NCBI RefSeq assembly: GCF_001429245.1 | Contig: NZ_LMJE01000001.1 | Coordinates: 649,048 to 713,047, forward strand | Direction: 5' to 3' | From: Rhizobium sp. Root274 | GTDB lineage: Bacteria; Pseudomonadota; Alphaproteobacteria; Rhizobiales; Rhizobiaceae | Length of the DNA: 64,000 bases | In this document: one piece after another, positions 62,574 through 64,000 of the stretch | How positions within the stretch are numbered: the stretch's first letter is position 1 | Layout of the letters: each line of letters starts with the position of its first letter | Position numbers and translations under genes: made by a program | Notes under the pieces: model-generated | Told to the model about the DNA's origin: nothing | Databases searched by the model: none | The model's input: the letters and a program-made list of their open reading frames with translations, nothing else

Positions 62574-64000
62574 CTATTCGTGCAGTGATTGAACCACGCG
62601 GTTGGCGCTGGTGAGCCGCTCGGCAAGCGTCGTGGCGCAAAGGCGGTGGACAAGCAGCGCCAGTTGCGGATCGGCCTTTTCCATGTGGCGCAATTGCTGG
62701 CGCACAAGGCGATAGACGGTCGAGGGCACTTCGGCGACGACATCGGCCGTGCGGAGGCCGCCCCGATAGATGGCGATTTCACCCAGCACCACGCCGGGGG
62801 TCACGGTGCGCAGCCGCAGGCGGCGGCCGTTCGGCAGGCGGGCCTCGACCTTGGCGCGGCCCTTCCACAGCAGGAACAGATCATCGCCAGCCTCGCCGGC
62901 GCGGATGAACCGGTCACCGGGCTGAAGCTCGATCTTTTCCATCGCCGCCACAAGATCCTGCAGACGCGCATTGGGACCGATGGTGCGGGCGAGATAGTCC
63001 TCGACATCGTTCCAGCTCGCCTCGCGGGGCAGGCCTGCGAGAAGCCGCTCCTCGCAGCGTTCCAGAGCGTGGTCGAGATCGCGTTCGACCCGGACGCTCG
63101 GATCATCGACGACGTCAAGGCCGTTGCGCCTCAGTGCCGTCTCCACCTTGGCGTTCATGCCGGAGACGAGCAAGGTTACCTTGCTCGCCACCAGCATGTT
63201 GCGGATCTTGACGAAGGCGGCACAGGCGGCGGCATCCATGCCGCTCACACGGCGGAAATCGAGGATGACGAAGCGGAGCGACAGCTTCGTGCGGTCGTTG
63301 AGGCGCCGGCGTACGGCGCCGATGATCTGCTCGACCGTGCCGAAAAAGAGAAATTCCTGCAGCTCAAGAACCTGGACCTGCTCGCCTTCCAGCGCGAGAA
63401 CCGCATTCTCTGCGATCGGCCGGTCGACACTCGAGCGCCGTTCACGGCCCGAACTGTCCGCCCGGATGACCGAGAGGCTGGCATAGTTGTAAACGAAGGT
63501 GACGATCGAGAGTGCAAGGCCGAGCGCCATGCCGCCGATGAAGCCGAAGGCGATCATGCCTACGGGAATGGCGAGAACGACGAGCCATTCGCTGACCGGC
63601 AATTGCCGACGCGCGCCCCAGAGCCAGTCATGGATCAGTTCGACGCCGAGGGTCAGCATCAGGCCGGCAGCGATGAAATTTGGCATGGCGGCGGCGAGCT
63701 GTCCGGCAAAGGGCAGCATCGCCAAGAGCACGACGGCGGTTGCGATGCCGACCGAACGATTGTGCGCTCCCATACGGTTGGCGAGCAAGGTCATGCTGAG
63801 GCCGCTGAAGCCAGGGGCGCCGCCCAGACCACCCGCCAGCAGGTTGGCGATGCCGGCAATGCGCAGTTCCGCATCCGCGTCGATCTCGCGGCGTGTCGCG
63901 ACTTCGAGGCCGCTGGTGTTCAGCAGCACGCCGACCATGCTGAGCAGCGCCACCGAGGCAATGGCCGGCAGTGCGTGGGCGACCACGCCCCAATCGGCGC
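62574..64000 (-). CDS. SulP-family transporter with STAS and cyclic-nucleotide-binding domains (5' end outside window)
   Basis: The C-terminal 475 or so residues of an anion transporter. Membrane part: GLEVATRREIDADAELRIAG, GLMLTLGVELIHDWLWGARR and VGMIAFGFIGGMALGLALSI. A STAS domain follows (FVILDFRRVSGMDAAACAAF) and then a cyclic-nucleotide-binding-like domain (FIRAGEAGDDLFLLWKGRAK; GVVLGEIAIYRGGLRTADVV). The coding frame remains open to the window edge, so the start lies beyond 64000. It is convergent with the cyclase gene 43 bp away, which makes regulation by that cyclase's product an appealing but untested idea. Confidence 0.9.
   Translation of the reverse strand, partial: ADWGVVAHALPAIASVALLSMVGVLLNTSGLEVATRREIDADAELRIAGIANLLAGGLGGAPGFSGLSMTLLANRMGAHNRSVGIATAVVLLAMLPFAGQLAAAMPNFIAAGLMLTLGVELIHDWLWGARRQLPVSEWLVVLAIPVGMIAFGFIGGMALGLALSIVTFVYNYASLSVIRADSSGRERRSSVDRPIAENAVLALEGEQVQVLELQEFLFFGTVEQIIGAVRRRLNDRTKLSLRFVILDFRRVSGMDAAACAAFVKIRNMLVASKVTLLVSGMNAKVETALRRNGLDVVDDPSVRVERDLDHALERCEERLLAGLPREASWNDVEDYLARTIGPNARLQDLVAAMEKIELQPGDRFIRAGEAGDDLFLLWKGRAKVEARLPNGRRLRLRTVTPGVVLGEIAIYRGGLRTADVVAEVPSTVYRLVRQQLRHMEKADPQLALLVHRLCATTLAERLTSANRVVQSLHE

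Overview
The window reads as a chromosomal segment of a Rhizobiaceae alphaproteobacterium (Rhizobium/Agrobacterium/Neorhizobium type). The evidence is high GC outside the island, full-length rhizobial-style ppdK, smc and DsbA-family genes, a DUF1499 protein, an ECF41 sigma factor with its partner gene, a FecR/CHASE2-cyclase cluster, and an O-antigen cluster resembling that of Rhizobium etli. No species can be named from sequence alone.

Layout. 1-3.7 kb is core chromosome: the end of a chemotaxis receptor, a LacI-family repressor, tRNA-Pro(CGG), a small lipoprotein and a small CxxC protein. 3.70-35.82 kb is a genomic island of about 32.1 kb inserted at the 3' end of tRNA-Gln(UUG). A 16-bp piece of the tRNA 3' end (35801-35816) is repeated exactly, in the same orientation, at 3704-3719, and a tyrosine recombinase gene starts about 115 bp inside the left copy. 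That integrase carries two single-base homopolymer contractions, so the island is probably no longer self-mobile if the sequence is right. 35.8-64 kb is core chromosome again: pfpI, membrane proteins, two toxin-antitoxin loci, an MBL/cupin pair, an ECF41 sigma operon with its recognisable promoter, ppdK, a FabMG-like gene, an MFS transporter, smc, a DsbA-family gene, a putative Slam-like/FecR/cyclase operon and a SulP transporter cut by the window edge.

The island is mainly a surface-polysaccharide locus. Wzm/Wzt (6.4-8.5 kb) form the ABC exporter; Wzt has a C-terminal extension of the kind that recognises the modified chain end, and a FkbM methyltransferase overlaps it. A 936-residue fused glycosyltransferase follows. 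Then comes a run of small-molecule enzymes (MocA dehydrogenase, SIS isomerase, two acyltransferases, a sialyltransferase-like/DUF115 protein, FAH-family protein, IMPase-like phosphatase, CMP-sugar-type cytidylyltransferase, 2-hydroxyacid dehydrogenase). I cannot map this run to a known sugar, and it is the best candidate for an undescribed pathway. gmd/rmd and GT4 enzymes supply and transfer a GDP-6-deoxyhexose. At the far end a PglC-type phosphoglycosyl transferase, a WbpM-like dehydratase and a WreQ-like reductase form a likely QuiNAc primer module. Between these lies a degraded stretch (25.4-31.7 kb): a manC gene with an internal deletion of about 1 kb, a Rep-like gene broken by a 10-bp tandem duplication, small phage/plasmid-like genes, and the C-terminus of a type I-secreted RTX-like protein with two amber stops.
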